Shown here piece after piece: positions 42,638 through 49,974 of a DNA stretch of 54,015 bases (position 1 is its first letter; every line of letters starts with the position of its first letter). The stretch is from an uncultured Lachnospiraceae bacterium (GTDB lineage Bacteria > Bacillota > Clostridia > Lachnospirales > Lachnospiraceae): assembly GCA_947382625.1 (NCBI GenBank), contig CANDAG010000026.1:1-54015 (forward strand), read 5' to 3'. Position numbers and translations under genes: made by a program. The notes under the pieces were generated by a model, which was not told the DNA's origin, made no database searches, and saw only the letters and a program-made list of their open reading frames with translations.

Positions 42638-44389
42638 ATGGCAAAATATTCTATTGTAGAATTATCAATAAAGAATGGCAGACTGCAGAATCTGAGTGAT
42701 CTTGGTGAGAATGAGCGGAAGGCGCTGGAGGATTGCAATGTGATCTATATCTATAGAGGGACAAGGTCTAAAAAGGTATATATAGGACAAACGAGGGATT
42801 TTGTGACAAGACATGCGCAACATTATTCTGGCGCTGAGGAAAGATTTAACAGAGCGGATTTTGATAAGGTGCTTTTGATAGTATCCAAATATTTCCACAG
42901 ATCTTCCCTGGATGATGTTGAGAGTCAGCTGATCACATACTTTGCGGCAGATCATGTACAGAGGGCCGGCCGGGTTTCCTTTGATGATACGGAAGTCATC
43001 AACAAAACAGGAGGAAACCGCGTAAATGACTATGCAGACAGAGAGAATGTTGCATCAGATGTGATCCTTCCTGTCTGGAAAGAGGAGCTTTATAAAAGAG
43101 GCTGGGTAAGTACGCCTTCCCTTGAGAAGCTCAGAACAGGCGCGCTGGTAAAGTATAGCCCCATCAAGATCTTAACCCCGCAGCAGGGACAGCTGATCAC
43201 AGAGCTGGTCAATGATCCCTGCCATAGCTATGTGATCAATGGAGACGCAGGAACCGGAAAGACAGTACTTCTTACCCATCTGGTTGCAAGAATGCTGAAG
43301 GACAGGCCCGGCATAAGGATCGGGGTGGTGGTTCAGCCGAACTGGGAGAAGACGGCCAAAAGCATCTTTAAAATATACGGGATGGACAGCAGCCGTCTAT
43401 TTATTGCCACGTCAATAAATCTTATTAAGGATAACGGCAAATATGATGTGATCATTGTAGATGAAGCCCACAAGCTTTCAAGAAGGTATGGCAAGCAGAA
43501 TCCTTCCTTCGGAAAGGTATACAAGATACCCGGATTTAAAGATTGCGGATCGCATCTGGAGATCCTTCAAAGAATGGGAAGGCAGATCATTCTTATGTAC
43601 GATGTTCTTCAGGCCATAAGGCCTGCAAATATTACCCGGGAGATGTTCAGATCGCTGACAGCCAATTATGAGTACAGATTTCTGAAAACACAGTTCAGGA
43701 TACAGGCTCCGAAGGGGAAGAATTATTCTTCGGACGATTATATCAATGGTATAAAATACCTTTTATACAAGGATACAGGTCTTCTGGACTCTGAGCTCAC
43801 TCATTATGATCCCGGGTTCAACCGCGATGTTTTCAGAGACAGATCGGCAGACTCTTATTTCGGATATTTTACAGAGAACCCCTTGCACAGGCTGATCGGC
43901 TGGACAGAGGAGGATAACAATTTTAACCCGGTGCATATTAATCGTATTCTGGCAGGCCTGGCAGAGCCCTGGGCCCAGAGTGATGGTAAAGACCCGGATA
44001 TTAAGCATTGGCACGAAGGAGATATTCACCGCAGATGGAATTCCACACAGGAAAACTGGATCAACAGTAAGGAGCCTGATGCGGCAGAACAGATTGGATC
44101 TGTATTTGCAGTGCAGGGGATCGATCTTAATAAGGTGGGCGTTCTGATCGGTGCAGATCTTCAGGTCGGCGAAGACGGCAGATTATATGCGGAACCTGAA
44201 AATTTTTATAATACAAACGGAAGGTTTACGGCAGAGGAAATGCGTGACCCGGATAACAGATTTGAATTTACGCTGTTTGTATTAAATATCTATTATGTCC
44301 TTCTTACAAGAGGCATTGACGGGATCCGTCTTGGATTCTGGAAAAATGACGCCTTCAGAAGATATATGGAGCAAACTCTGGAGATATAG
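42638..44389 (+). CDS. GIY-YIG nuclease fused to DUF2075 SF1 helicase-like protein
   Basis: 583 residues. Residues ~30-115 are a GIY-YIG nuclease of the COG3410 type: IYIYRGTR, VYIGQT, the arginine in FVTRHAQHY and the glutamate in DDVESQLIT are all present, so it may be active. Residues ~190-580 are the DUF2075 ATPase: Walker A INGDAGTGKTVLL, Walker B VIIVDEAHKLS, an arginine motif FRIQAPKGKNY and the late SF1 blocks SVFAVQGIDLNKVGVLIG and YYVLLTRGIDG. GGAGGG precedes the ATG. It stands alone with its own upstream region. Nuclease-helicase fusions of this kind are often anti-phage proteins; that role is inferred. Confidence 0.88.
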   Translation: MAKYSIVELSIKNGRLQNLSDLGENERKALEDCNVIYIYRGTRSKKVYIGQTRDFVTRHAQHYSGAEERFNRADFDKVLLIVSKYFHRSSLDDVESQLITYFAADHVQRAGRVSFDDTEVINKTGGNRVNDYADRENVASDVILPVWKEELYKRGWVSTPSLEKLRTGALVKYSPIKILTPQQGQLITELVNDPCHSYVINGDAGTGKTVLLTHLVARMLKDRPGIRIGVVVQPNWEKTAKSIFKIYGMDSSRLFIATSINLIKDNGKYDVIIVDEAHKLSRRYGKQNPSFGKVYKIPGFKDCGSHLEILQRMGRQIILMYDVLQAIRPANITREMFRSLTANYEYRFLKTQFRIQAPKGKNYSSDDYINGIKYLLYKDTGLLDSELTHYDPGFNRDVFRDRSADSYFGYFTENPLHRLIGWTEEDNNFNPVHINRILAGLAEPWAQSDGKDPDIKHWHEGDIHRRWNSTQENWINSKEPDAAEQIGSVFAVQGIDLNKVGVLIGADLQVGEDGRLYAEPENFYNTNGRFTAEEMRDPDNRFEFTLFVLNIYYVLLTRGIDGIRLGFWKNDAFRRYMEQTLEI

Positions 44390-44473
44390 AGGGATATATT
44401 TACATTACAGCGTTTGGCTCTCTGGTCTATAAAACTTTTGGAAAATAACCGGTTAGCGGGAGGATATGGCCAG

Positions 44474-44902
44474 CTATTGGATAGTGTGGTATTGCGCTAT
44501 GATCTTTTCCATTGTAACAGACTGGAGACTTCTGCGTAAATCGTCACGTATCTGGCCGTAGGAGGTATCCAGGAGATTATGAATGTTCCGCCCGACCGGG
44601 CAAAAAGGTGACGGGGCCGGGTGAAAACCGATCAACCTGGAAAGGAAATCCGGTTCTATGGCAGAATAAATGCGGTATAAGGTGATTTCATTTAAAGGGC
44701 AGTTAATGGTTGCGCCGCCTGTTCCGAATTTTACAGACAAGATGCCATCTTTTTTTAGGGAACTGATAATATTTCTGATGGTGACAGGGTTGCATCCGGT
44801 AGAAAGCGCCAACAATTCACTGGTAACTTTTGTTTTTTCACCATATTCTGAAATAAAGACCAGACAATGGACAGCAATAGAATATTTTGTACTTAAGTGC
44901 AT
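44474..44902 (-). CDS. Rrf2 family transcriptional regulator
   Basis: 142 residues. The winged helix (MHLSTKYSIAVHCLVFIS ... STGCNPVTIRNIISSLKKDGIL) and the YwnA-like block PAPSPFCPVGRNIHNLLD define the family. Three cysteines are present but not in the IscR C-x5-C-x5-C spacing, so an iron-sulfur cluster is not assured. Divergent from the EFR1 gene, whose promoter carries a 7-bp inverted repeat that it probably binds. Confidence 0.88.
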   Translation of the reverse strand: MHLSTKYSIAVHCLVFISEYGEKTKVTSELLALSTGCNPVTIRNIISSLKKDGILSVKFGTGGATINCPLNEITLYRIYSAIEPDFLSRLIGFHPAPSPFCPVGRNIHNLLDTSYGQIRDDLRRSLQSVTMEKIIAQYHTIQ

Positions 44903-44957
44903 ACTAAAAACCTCCTCATTTTCAGAATTTTATCATAAAAGGCAGAAGGTGTAAATC

Positions 44958-45003
44958 TTGACGATACACGTAATGTGATGTATACTACAAAAAAGGTGTA
45001 GTA
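44958..45003 (+). promoter_or_regulatory. EFR1 promoter with Rrf2-type operator
   Basis: TTGACG (44958-44963) and TATACT (44981-44986) are exactly 17 nt apart. TACTACA (44983-44989) and TGTAGTA (44997-45003) are a perfect 7-bp inverted repeat overlapping the -10, well placed for repression by the divergent Rrf2 protein. Confidence 0.65.
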
Positions 45004-45027
45004 CTAAAAATTACAGGAGGTTATGAT

Positions 45028-45795
45028 ATGAGGTATGTGAAGGTCATTTTTAGCCCGACTGGTGGAACACAGAGGGTATCGGATGCGATTACCGGGGAGT
45101 GGGGAGAGCATATAGAAAGTGTTGACCTTACTGATGCAGGGCTTGATCATTCTAAAGTAGGATTTCAGGAAGACGATGTTGTTCTGATCGCAGTTCCCTC
45201 TTACGGGGGACGTGTGCCGGGGCTTGCAGCTGAGCGGCTTGGGCAGCTGCACGGTAACCATGCACGGTGCATTCTTGTGTGTGTATATGGAAACCGGGCT
45301 TATGAGGATACCCTTGTTGAAATGCAGGATATCGCGGAGGGATGCGGATTCCGCGTAGTGGCGGCAATTGCGGCGATAGCAGAGCATTCGATCATGCACC
45401 AATATGCTGCCGGAAGACCGGATGAACAGGACGCCAGGGACTTGCAGGGGTTTGCAAAGAAAATTATGGGAAAGCTGCAGGATCATGATATGGAATCCAG
45501 GCCGGTCAAAGTTCCGGGAAACCGTCCGTACAAAAAGGCCGGTGGTGCAGGGTTGGTTCCAAAGGCTGATAAAAATTGTATAGCCTGTGGTCTCTGTGCT
45601 CAAGTCTGCCCGGCACAGGCAATCAGAAGGGATAATATAAAGGCGGCTGATCCTAAAAAATGTATTTCATGTATGAGATGCGTTGTGCAGTGCCCTGAAG
45701 CGGCTAGAAGAGTGAATGGCGCGATGGTTTCCGCTGCGGCCCTTGCAATGAAAAAAGTATGTACTGTAAAGAAGGAAAACGAACTTTTTCTTTAG
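45028..45795 (+). CDS. EFR1-family flavodoxin-ferredoxin fusion
   Basis: 255 residues. The N-terminal flavodoxin-like half (FSPTGGTQRVSDAI, VLIAVPSYGGRVPG) should bind FMN. The C-terminal half carries two [4Fe-4S] motifs: CIACGLCAQVCP and CISCMRCVVQCP. Such proteins shuttle electrons between an iron-sulfur donor and a flavin acceptor in the anaerobic cytosol. AGGAGG precedes the ATG. The gene is divergent from an Rrf2 regulator, which suggests redox or stress control. A strong terminator follows. The partner enzyme is unknown. Confidence 0.92.
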   Translation: MRYVKVIFSPTGGTQRVSDAITGEWGEHIESVDLTDAGLDHSKVGFQEDDVVLIAVPSYGGRVPGLAAERLGQLHGNHARCILVCVYGNRAYEDTLVEMQDIAEGCGFRVVAAIAAIAEHSIMHQYAAGRPDEQDARDLQGFAKKIMGKLQDHDMESRPVKVPGNRPYKKAGGAGLVPKADKNCIACGLCAQVCPAQAIRRDNIKAADPKKCISCMRCVVQCPEAARRVNGAMVSAAALAMKKVCTVKKENELFL

Positions 45796-45819
45796 TTATG
45801 GCGGAATGGAAAATCATGG

Positions 45820-45852
45820 AAAGAGCTGCGGGGTTTAAAGCAGCTCTTTTTT
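45820..45852 (+). terminator. Terminator after the EFR1 gene
   Basis: AAAGAGCTGC (45820-45829) and GCAGCTCTTT (45840-45849) form a perfect 10-bp stem with a 10-nt loop, followed by further T residues. Confidence 0.85.
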
Positions 45853-45909
45853 GGCGTGTTGGAGTTGAAAATAATAAAGACCGCAAGATACATGAAAAGC
45901 GGAATAAGA

Positions 45910-45968
45910 TTTCCTGCTAAAATATGTTACAAGAGTAGCGATTCGTTCTAACATATTTTAGCAGGAAA
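45910..45968. repeat. 20-bp perfect inverted repeat before the AraC-GNAT gene
   Basis: TTTCCTGCTAAAATATGTTA (45910-45929) and its exact complement (45949-45968) flank a 19-nt loop. The 3' arm runs into the Shine-Dalgarno AAAGGAGG (45966-45973), so the stem would border the ribosome site. It may be an operator or an mRNA structure controlling translation. Confidence 0.65.
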
Positions 45969-45981
45969 GGAGGAGACTGCA

Positions 45982-46914
45982 ATGCCAGGGAATATCAAAC
46001 GCTGTCATGCTTCGCGAGCCAGTTTATTGATTAAAAATGTAATAGCAACAATTGAATATATCGAAAGTCATCTTCATGAAAAACCGGATCTGGAAACCAT
46101 TGCGGAAGCTGTACATTATTCAAAGTACCATCTCCACAGGATGTTTACGGATACGGTGGGTATGACGATCCGGACTTATGTGCAGCGGCGCAGGCTGACC
46201 GAAGCCGCAAAGCTGCTTGTTTTTTCTGACAGGACAATCCTTGAGATCGCGCTTGCTGCTGGATATGAGAGCAGGCAGTCCTTTACGGATATATTCAAGG
46301 CTATGTACAAAAAGCCCCCAAATCAGTACAGGGAGGAACAGGAATTTTATCCATTGCAGTTAAAATACATTTTGAATGAAAATCCTGTAAATTTAGAAGG
46401 GAGAAGCTGTTGGCAGCAAAAGATCACCTATGCAGCAGAAGCAGACATCCCCAAATGGATGGAACTGGTACATCTTGTGATCGACGGATTCCCGCATCTG
46501 GATGAGGGGCAGTATCTGGAACAGTTGCAGGAATATATCAGGAACAGGCGTGCCATGATCCTGAAGGATGCAGATACCGCAGTGGGAATAATGGCATTCC
46601 ATGAGGTGACAGGGAGTATTGATTTTCTGGGAGTGCATCCGCAATACCGGAAAAAAGGGATTGCAAAGGCATTCTGTGAAAAGGCGCTCCATGAACTGGT
46701 ACATTCGAATGTGATCACTGTCACGACTTTCAGGGAAGGTGATAAAGCGGATACCGGACACCGTGAGACGATCAAAAAGCTTGGTTTTATCGAGGCGGAA
46801 CTGCTGGTTGAGTTTGGCTACCCCACACAGCGTTTCATACTACAAAAACCAAAAGAAGGTTTTTGCAGTCAAATATTGAAGAAAGACCGAAAGGAGGGTG
46901 CAGGGCATGAATGA
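45982..46914 (+). CDS. AraC-type DNA-binding domain fused to GNAT acetyltransferase
   Basis: 310 residues. Residues ~20-118 are an AraC double helix-turn-helix (IEYIESHLHEKPDLETIAEAVHYSKYHLHRMF ... ILEIALAAGYESRQSFTDIFKAMY). Residues ~155-300 are a GNAT domain with acetyl-CoA motif HPQYRKKGIAKAFCEKAL. The first ~18 residues are not family-like: they are encoded by a copy of the 38-bp hairpin repeat (45994-46031), giving KRCHASRASLLI. The gene overlaps the MATE exporter gene by 8 nt, so regulator, modifying enzyme and pump may form one drug-response unit. Substrate unknown. Confidence 0.87.
   Translation: MPGNIKRCHASRASLLIKNVIATIEYIESHLHEKPDLETIAEAVHYSKYHLHRMFTDTVGMTIRTYVQRRRLTEAAKLLVFSDRTILEIALAAGYESRQSFTDIFKAMYKKPPNQYREEQEFYPLQLKYILNENPVNLEGRSCWQQKITYAAEADIPKWMELVHLVIDGFPHLDEGQYLEQLQEYIRNRRAMILKDADTAVGIMAFHEVTGSIDFLGVHPQYRKKGIAKAFCEKALHELVHSNVITVTTFREGDKADTGHRETIKKLGFIEAELLVEFGYPTQRFILQKPKEGFCSQILKKDRKEGAGHE
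45994..46031. repeat. 38-bp hairpin repeat inside the AraC-GNAT coding region
   Basis: Fourth copy of the repeat seen at 13232, 13268 and 37860; starts ATCAAACGCTGTCATG and ends CAGTTTATTGAT. It begins 12 nt after the start codon and is read in frame. Confidence 0.75.
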
Positions 46915-48253
46915 TACACGGGTGGCAGAAAACCCTCTGGCCCGGGATTTTGATCTAAAGGTACTGCTGAAGTTTGCGTTGCCAACGATTGTAATGATGC
47001 TGCTTATGGGACTGTATACCATTGTTGACACGATCTTTGTGTCTCGGTTTGTAGGCACTAACGCCCTGTCAGCGTTAAACATCGTGTGTCCGGTCATCAA
47101 CCTGATCGTGGGCCTTGGGACGATGCTTGCTACGGGCGGAAGTGCAATCATTGCCCGGAAAATGGGGGCAGGGGAGCATATAAGGGCATCACGGGATTTT
47201 ACACTGATCATCTGTGCAGGCGCTTTAGTGGGAGTGATCATTGCTGTTTTAGGGGTTTCTTTTATAGACAGGATCATCTGGGGGCTTGGTGCAGGCAGGA
47301 TTTTATTTCCTTACTGCAGGGAATATCTGTTTGTCCTGCTCTTATTTACGCCTGCAAGCATGATGCAGGTTCTTTTCCAGAATCTGATCGTGACGGCAGG
47401 ACGCCCCGGAATCGGCATGGTGCTTGGGATAAGCGCAGGAGCGGCCAATATCCTTTTTGATTATATTTTTATGGTTCCGCTGCAGATGGGGATTAAAGGG
47501 GCGGCGTTAGGAACGGGCATTGGGTATCTGATACCAACAGTGGCGGGAATCCTGTTTTTTACAATGGGGGATGGAAGTTTACATTTCAGGAGGCCTGTCA
47601 TGGATATTTCCGTTCTGGCAGGAAGCTGTGGGAACGGCTTTTCAGAAATGGTCAGCCAGGCGGCTTCTGCAGTGACTACATTCCTTTTTAACAGGGTCAT
47701 GATGAGGCTGCTCGGTGAGGACGGCGTGGCTGCCATCACGATCATTATTTACACGCAGTTTTTGCTGACCGCCCTTTACATAGGGTTTTCTATGGGTGTA
47801 GCGCCTGTGATCAGCTATAACTACGGGAAACGGGACAATGTCCGGTTAAAAAAGGTGTTTTTTATTTGTACACGGTTTATGATTCTGGTTTCCATAGTAA
47901 TCTTTGGATTAGCCTATGCCTTTGGCTCTCCACTGGTCGGCTTTTTTGCAGAGAAGGGTACACCGGTCTATGAGATTGCAAGGGAAGGATTTCTGATCTT
48001 CCCGTTCAGTTTTTTGTTCTGCGGGCTGAACATTTTTACTTCCGCCACATTCACTGCACTGTCAAACGGGAAACTGTCAGCAGTGTTATCATTTCTGCGG
48101 ACGTTCGGGCTGATACTTGTACTGCTGCTCATCCTGCCGGAATTTATGGGAGTGGCAGGTGTGTGGCTTGCAGTACCGATCGCAGAACTGCTTACAATGG
48201 TTGTGGCACTGGTCTTCCTTTATCAGAATAAAGACAGGTATCATTACATGTAA
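46907..48253 (+). CDS. MATE family efflux transporter
   Basis: 448 residues from the ATG at 46907, with AGGAGG upstream and an 8-nt overlap with the AraC-GNAT gene. Twelve membrane segments. The opening KFALPTIVMMLLMGLYTIVDTIFVSRFVG and the later QAASAVTTFLFNRVMM are typical of the NorM/DinF-like MATE group. Probably exports a drug or metabolite handled or sensed by the upstream fusion protein. Complete and of normal length. Confidence 0.9.
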   Translation: MNDTRVAENPLARDFDLKVLLKFALPTIVMMLLMGLYTIVDTIFVSRFVGTNALSALNIVCPVINLIVGLGTMLATGGSAIIARKMGAGEHIRASRDFTLIICAGALVGVIIAVLGVSFIDRIIWGLGAGRILFPYCREYLFVLLLFTPASMMQVLFQNLIVTAGRPGIGMVLGISAGAANILFDYIFMVPLQMGIKGAALGTGIGYLIPTVAGILFFTMGDGSLHFRRPVMDISVLAGSCGNGFSEMVSQAASAVTTFLFNRVMMRLLGEDGVAAITIIIYTQFLLTALYIGFSMGVAPVISYNYGKRDNVRLKKVFFICTRFMILVSIVIFGLAYAFGSPLVGFFAEKGTPVYEIAREGFLIFPFSFLFCGLNIFTSATFTALSNGKLSAVLSFLRTFGLILVLLLILPEFMGVAGVWLAVPIAELLTMVVALVFLYQNKDRYHYM

Positions 48254-48348
48254 TTGCAATGTGACAGGAAGCAATGCTCGGTTTCCTTAAACTAAACACA
48301 AACTACAAAAAGTATGTTATGATGTCTAAAGAGTACGGAGGTGTCTCC

Positions 48349-48408
48349 ATGCAGAATATTTTGCAGCCGGGAGAGAGCATCCATGTGACAGTCAGGAAAA
48401 GGGGATAA
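48349..48408 (+). CDS. Possible 19-residue peptide
   Basis: A short frame (MQNILQPGESIHVTVRKRG) with GGAGGTG ideally placed before the ATG. It lies directly before the zinc-ribbon remnant and could be a small leader peptide or part of the same decayed gene. I recognise no family. The good ribosome site is the only support. Confidence 0.3.
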   Translation: MQNILQPGESIHVTVRKRG

Positions 48409-48419
48409 GGAGGGGGAAG

Positions 48420-48512
48420 ATGTGGATATGTCCGAAATGCGGGCGAAATTTTAAACGGCAGGGACAGGGCCATTACTGCGGGAAGGCACCGGAAGGGTCG
48501 ATCATGCAATAA
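48420..48512 (+). pseudogene. Truncated zinc-ribbon N-terminus of a DUF1801/DUF5655-like protein
   Basis: 30 codons encode a start of the form [14 protein letters not shown] followed by [11 protein letters not shown], then a stop. The CPKCGRxFK...HYCGK opening matches the zinc-ribbon lead of longer DUF1801/DUF5655-type proteins, but the main domain is missing. GGAGGG precedes the ATG. It is probably a remnant; a stand-alone mini zinc ribbon cannot be excluded. Confidence 0.5.
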
Positions 48513-48549
48513 AAAAGCCGGGAATATCGGGATTGGAGGTTCGGATTTT

Positions 48550-48900
48550 ATGGATAGTGAAAAAGTCTATCAGATGGATTTTTCAAAAGTTTATCTTTTG
48601 CTTGTGAACAAGGCAGAGAAAAAGGGCAGGACGAAGCAGGAAGTGGATGAGGTGATCCGATGGCTGACCGGATATAGCCAGGAAGAACTGGAAGGGGTGC
48701 TGGAAAAGTCGGCCACCTACGGAGATTTCTTCCGGAATGCCCCGGCTCTGAATGAAAACCGGAGATTGATCAAAGGGGTGGTCTGCGGTATAAGGGTGGA
48801 AGATATCAAAGAGCCTTTGATGCAGGAAATCCGTTATCTGGATAAGCTGGTTGACGAACTGGCAAAAGGGAAATCCATGGATAAAATCCTGCGTAAATAA
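48550..48900 (+). CDS. DUF2200 domain-containing protein
   Basis: 116 residues covering the whole DUF2200 domain: [39 protein letters not shown], then [45 protein letters not shown]. The family is small, cytosolic and uncharacterised. GGAGG lies upstream of the ATG. A terminator follows about 27 nt later. It neighbours a gene remnant, so this stretch may be an area of gene turnover. Confidence 0.88.
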   Translation: MDSEKVYQMDFSKVYLLLVNKAEKKGRTKQEVDEVIRWLTGYSQEELEGVLEKSATYGDFFRNAPALNENRRLIKGVVCGIRVEDIKEPLMQEIRYLDKLVDELAKGKSMDKILRK

Positions 48901-48926
48901 AAGACGGGGCATAAGATTGTTACAAG

Positions 48927-48951
48927 GCATCTCTTGGGAGGTGCTTTTTTT
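48927..48951 (+). terminator. Terminator after DUF2200
   Basis: GCATCTC (48927-48933) and GAGGTGC (48938-48944) pair with one G-U pair and are followed by seven T. Nothing coding could be supported between here and 49133. Confidence 0.8.
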
Positions 48952-49133
48952 CGCCCGTTTTTTGGAGGTGCGTATAAGGTTACCATCCTCAAGCGTATAA
49001 AGCTGGCTTTTTCTATTCGAATGATCCCGACAGAGACAGAAACGAGAAAACGGAAAATGAAGATATTTTACAAGACGCAGGAAAAAATAAGGGGTAAAAT
49101 GGCTTTTGACAAATTTCAAGTGCGAAATCGGAG

Positions 49134-49973
49134 GTGATCCACATAAAAAAGGAAACAAGAACAGTGGTGTATGATGAGAAATTAAGGCTTGAAGCATACC
49201 GTTTTGAGGGGATTGAACAGCCTTTCCCGAGCCATTTCCATGAGTATTATGTCATAGGATTTGTGGAGGAGGGGGAGCGGGTGCTTTCCTGCAGGGACAG
49301 GGAATATGCCATAGAGGAAGGCAGTATCCTGCTTTTCAATCCGGGGGACAGCCATGCCTGCGTCCAGAGTGATGGAGGGACATTTGATTATCGGGGCTTG
49401 AACATTTCAAAGGAGATCATGCTTGATCTGACAGAGGAAGTCACAGGAAAACGGGAACTTCCGGGATTTCGGGAAAATGTGATTTATGATGAGGAGGCCG
49501 CCTGCCTCCTGCGCCCACTCCATGAGATGGTGATGAAAGAAGCAGGGGAGTTTAAGAAGGAGGAAACCCTGTTGCTCCTGCTCTCATATCTGATCCAGAA
49601 TTATGGGCAGCCTTCCCACCGCTGCATTCCGGAGTGCAGGAAGGAGATTGAAAAAGCCTGTGAATATATGGAGGAGCATTTTGCGGAGCGCATTTATTTA
49701 GACCAGATATGCCGCTTTGCAGGGCTTAGCAAGTCAACGCTGCTGCGGGCCTTTACAAAAGAGAAAGGGGTTACGCCGTACCGTTACCTTGAGACGATCC
49801 GTATCAGTGAAGCAAAGAAGCTACTGTCAGAAGGAATTCCACCTGTGGAGGCGGGGGCAAGGACGGGATTTTCAGACCAGAGCCATTTTACAAACTATTT
49901 TAATCAGTTCATAGGGCTTGCACCGGGGACTTACCGGGAAATATTTTCAGAAAAAGACAGGGATGGTGTGTAG
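49134..49973 (+). CDS. AraC family transcriptional regulator with cupin sensor
   Basis: 279 residues if started at GTG 49134. An N-terminal cupin (QPFPSHFHEYYVIGFVEEGERVL, SILLFNPGDSHAC) binds the effector. The C-terminal double helix-turn-helix reads LDQICRFAGLSKSTLLRAFTKEKGVTPYRYLETIRI and ARTGFSDQSHFTNYFNQFIG. A near-perfect Shine-Dalgarno GGAGGTGATCC overlaps that GTG and is ideally spaced for the in-frame ATA at 49143, so the real start is uncertain. It precedes an EamA exporter and DUF2000 on the same strand, a recurring trio; it probably activates them. Confidence 0.88.
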   Translation: MIHIKKETRTVVYDEKLRLEAYRFEGIEQPFPSHFHEYYVIGFVEEGERVLSCRDREYAIEEGSILLFNPGDSHACVQSDGGTFDYRGLNISKEIMLDLTEEVTGKRELPGFRENVIYDEEAACLLRPLHEMVMKEAGEFKKEETLLLLLSYLIQNYGQPSHRCIPECRKEIEKACEYMEEHFAERIYLDQICRFAGLSKSTLLRAFTKEKGVTPYRYLETIRISEAKKLLSEGIPPVEAGARTGFSDQSHFTNYFNQFIGLAPGTYREIFSEKDRDGV

Positions 49974-49974
49974 A

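Noticed and set aside
48934-49137. 67-codon frame before the AraC gene at 49134
   Set aside because: Starts inside a terminator, composition is basic and random-looking, no recognisable domain.
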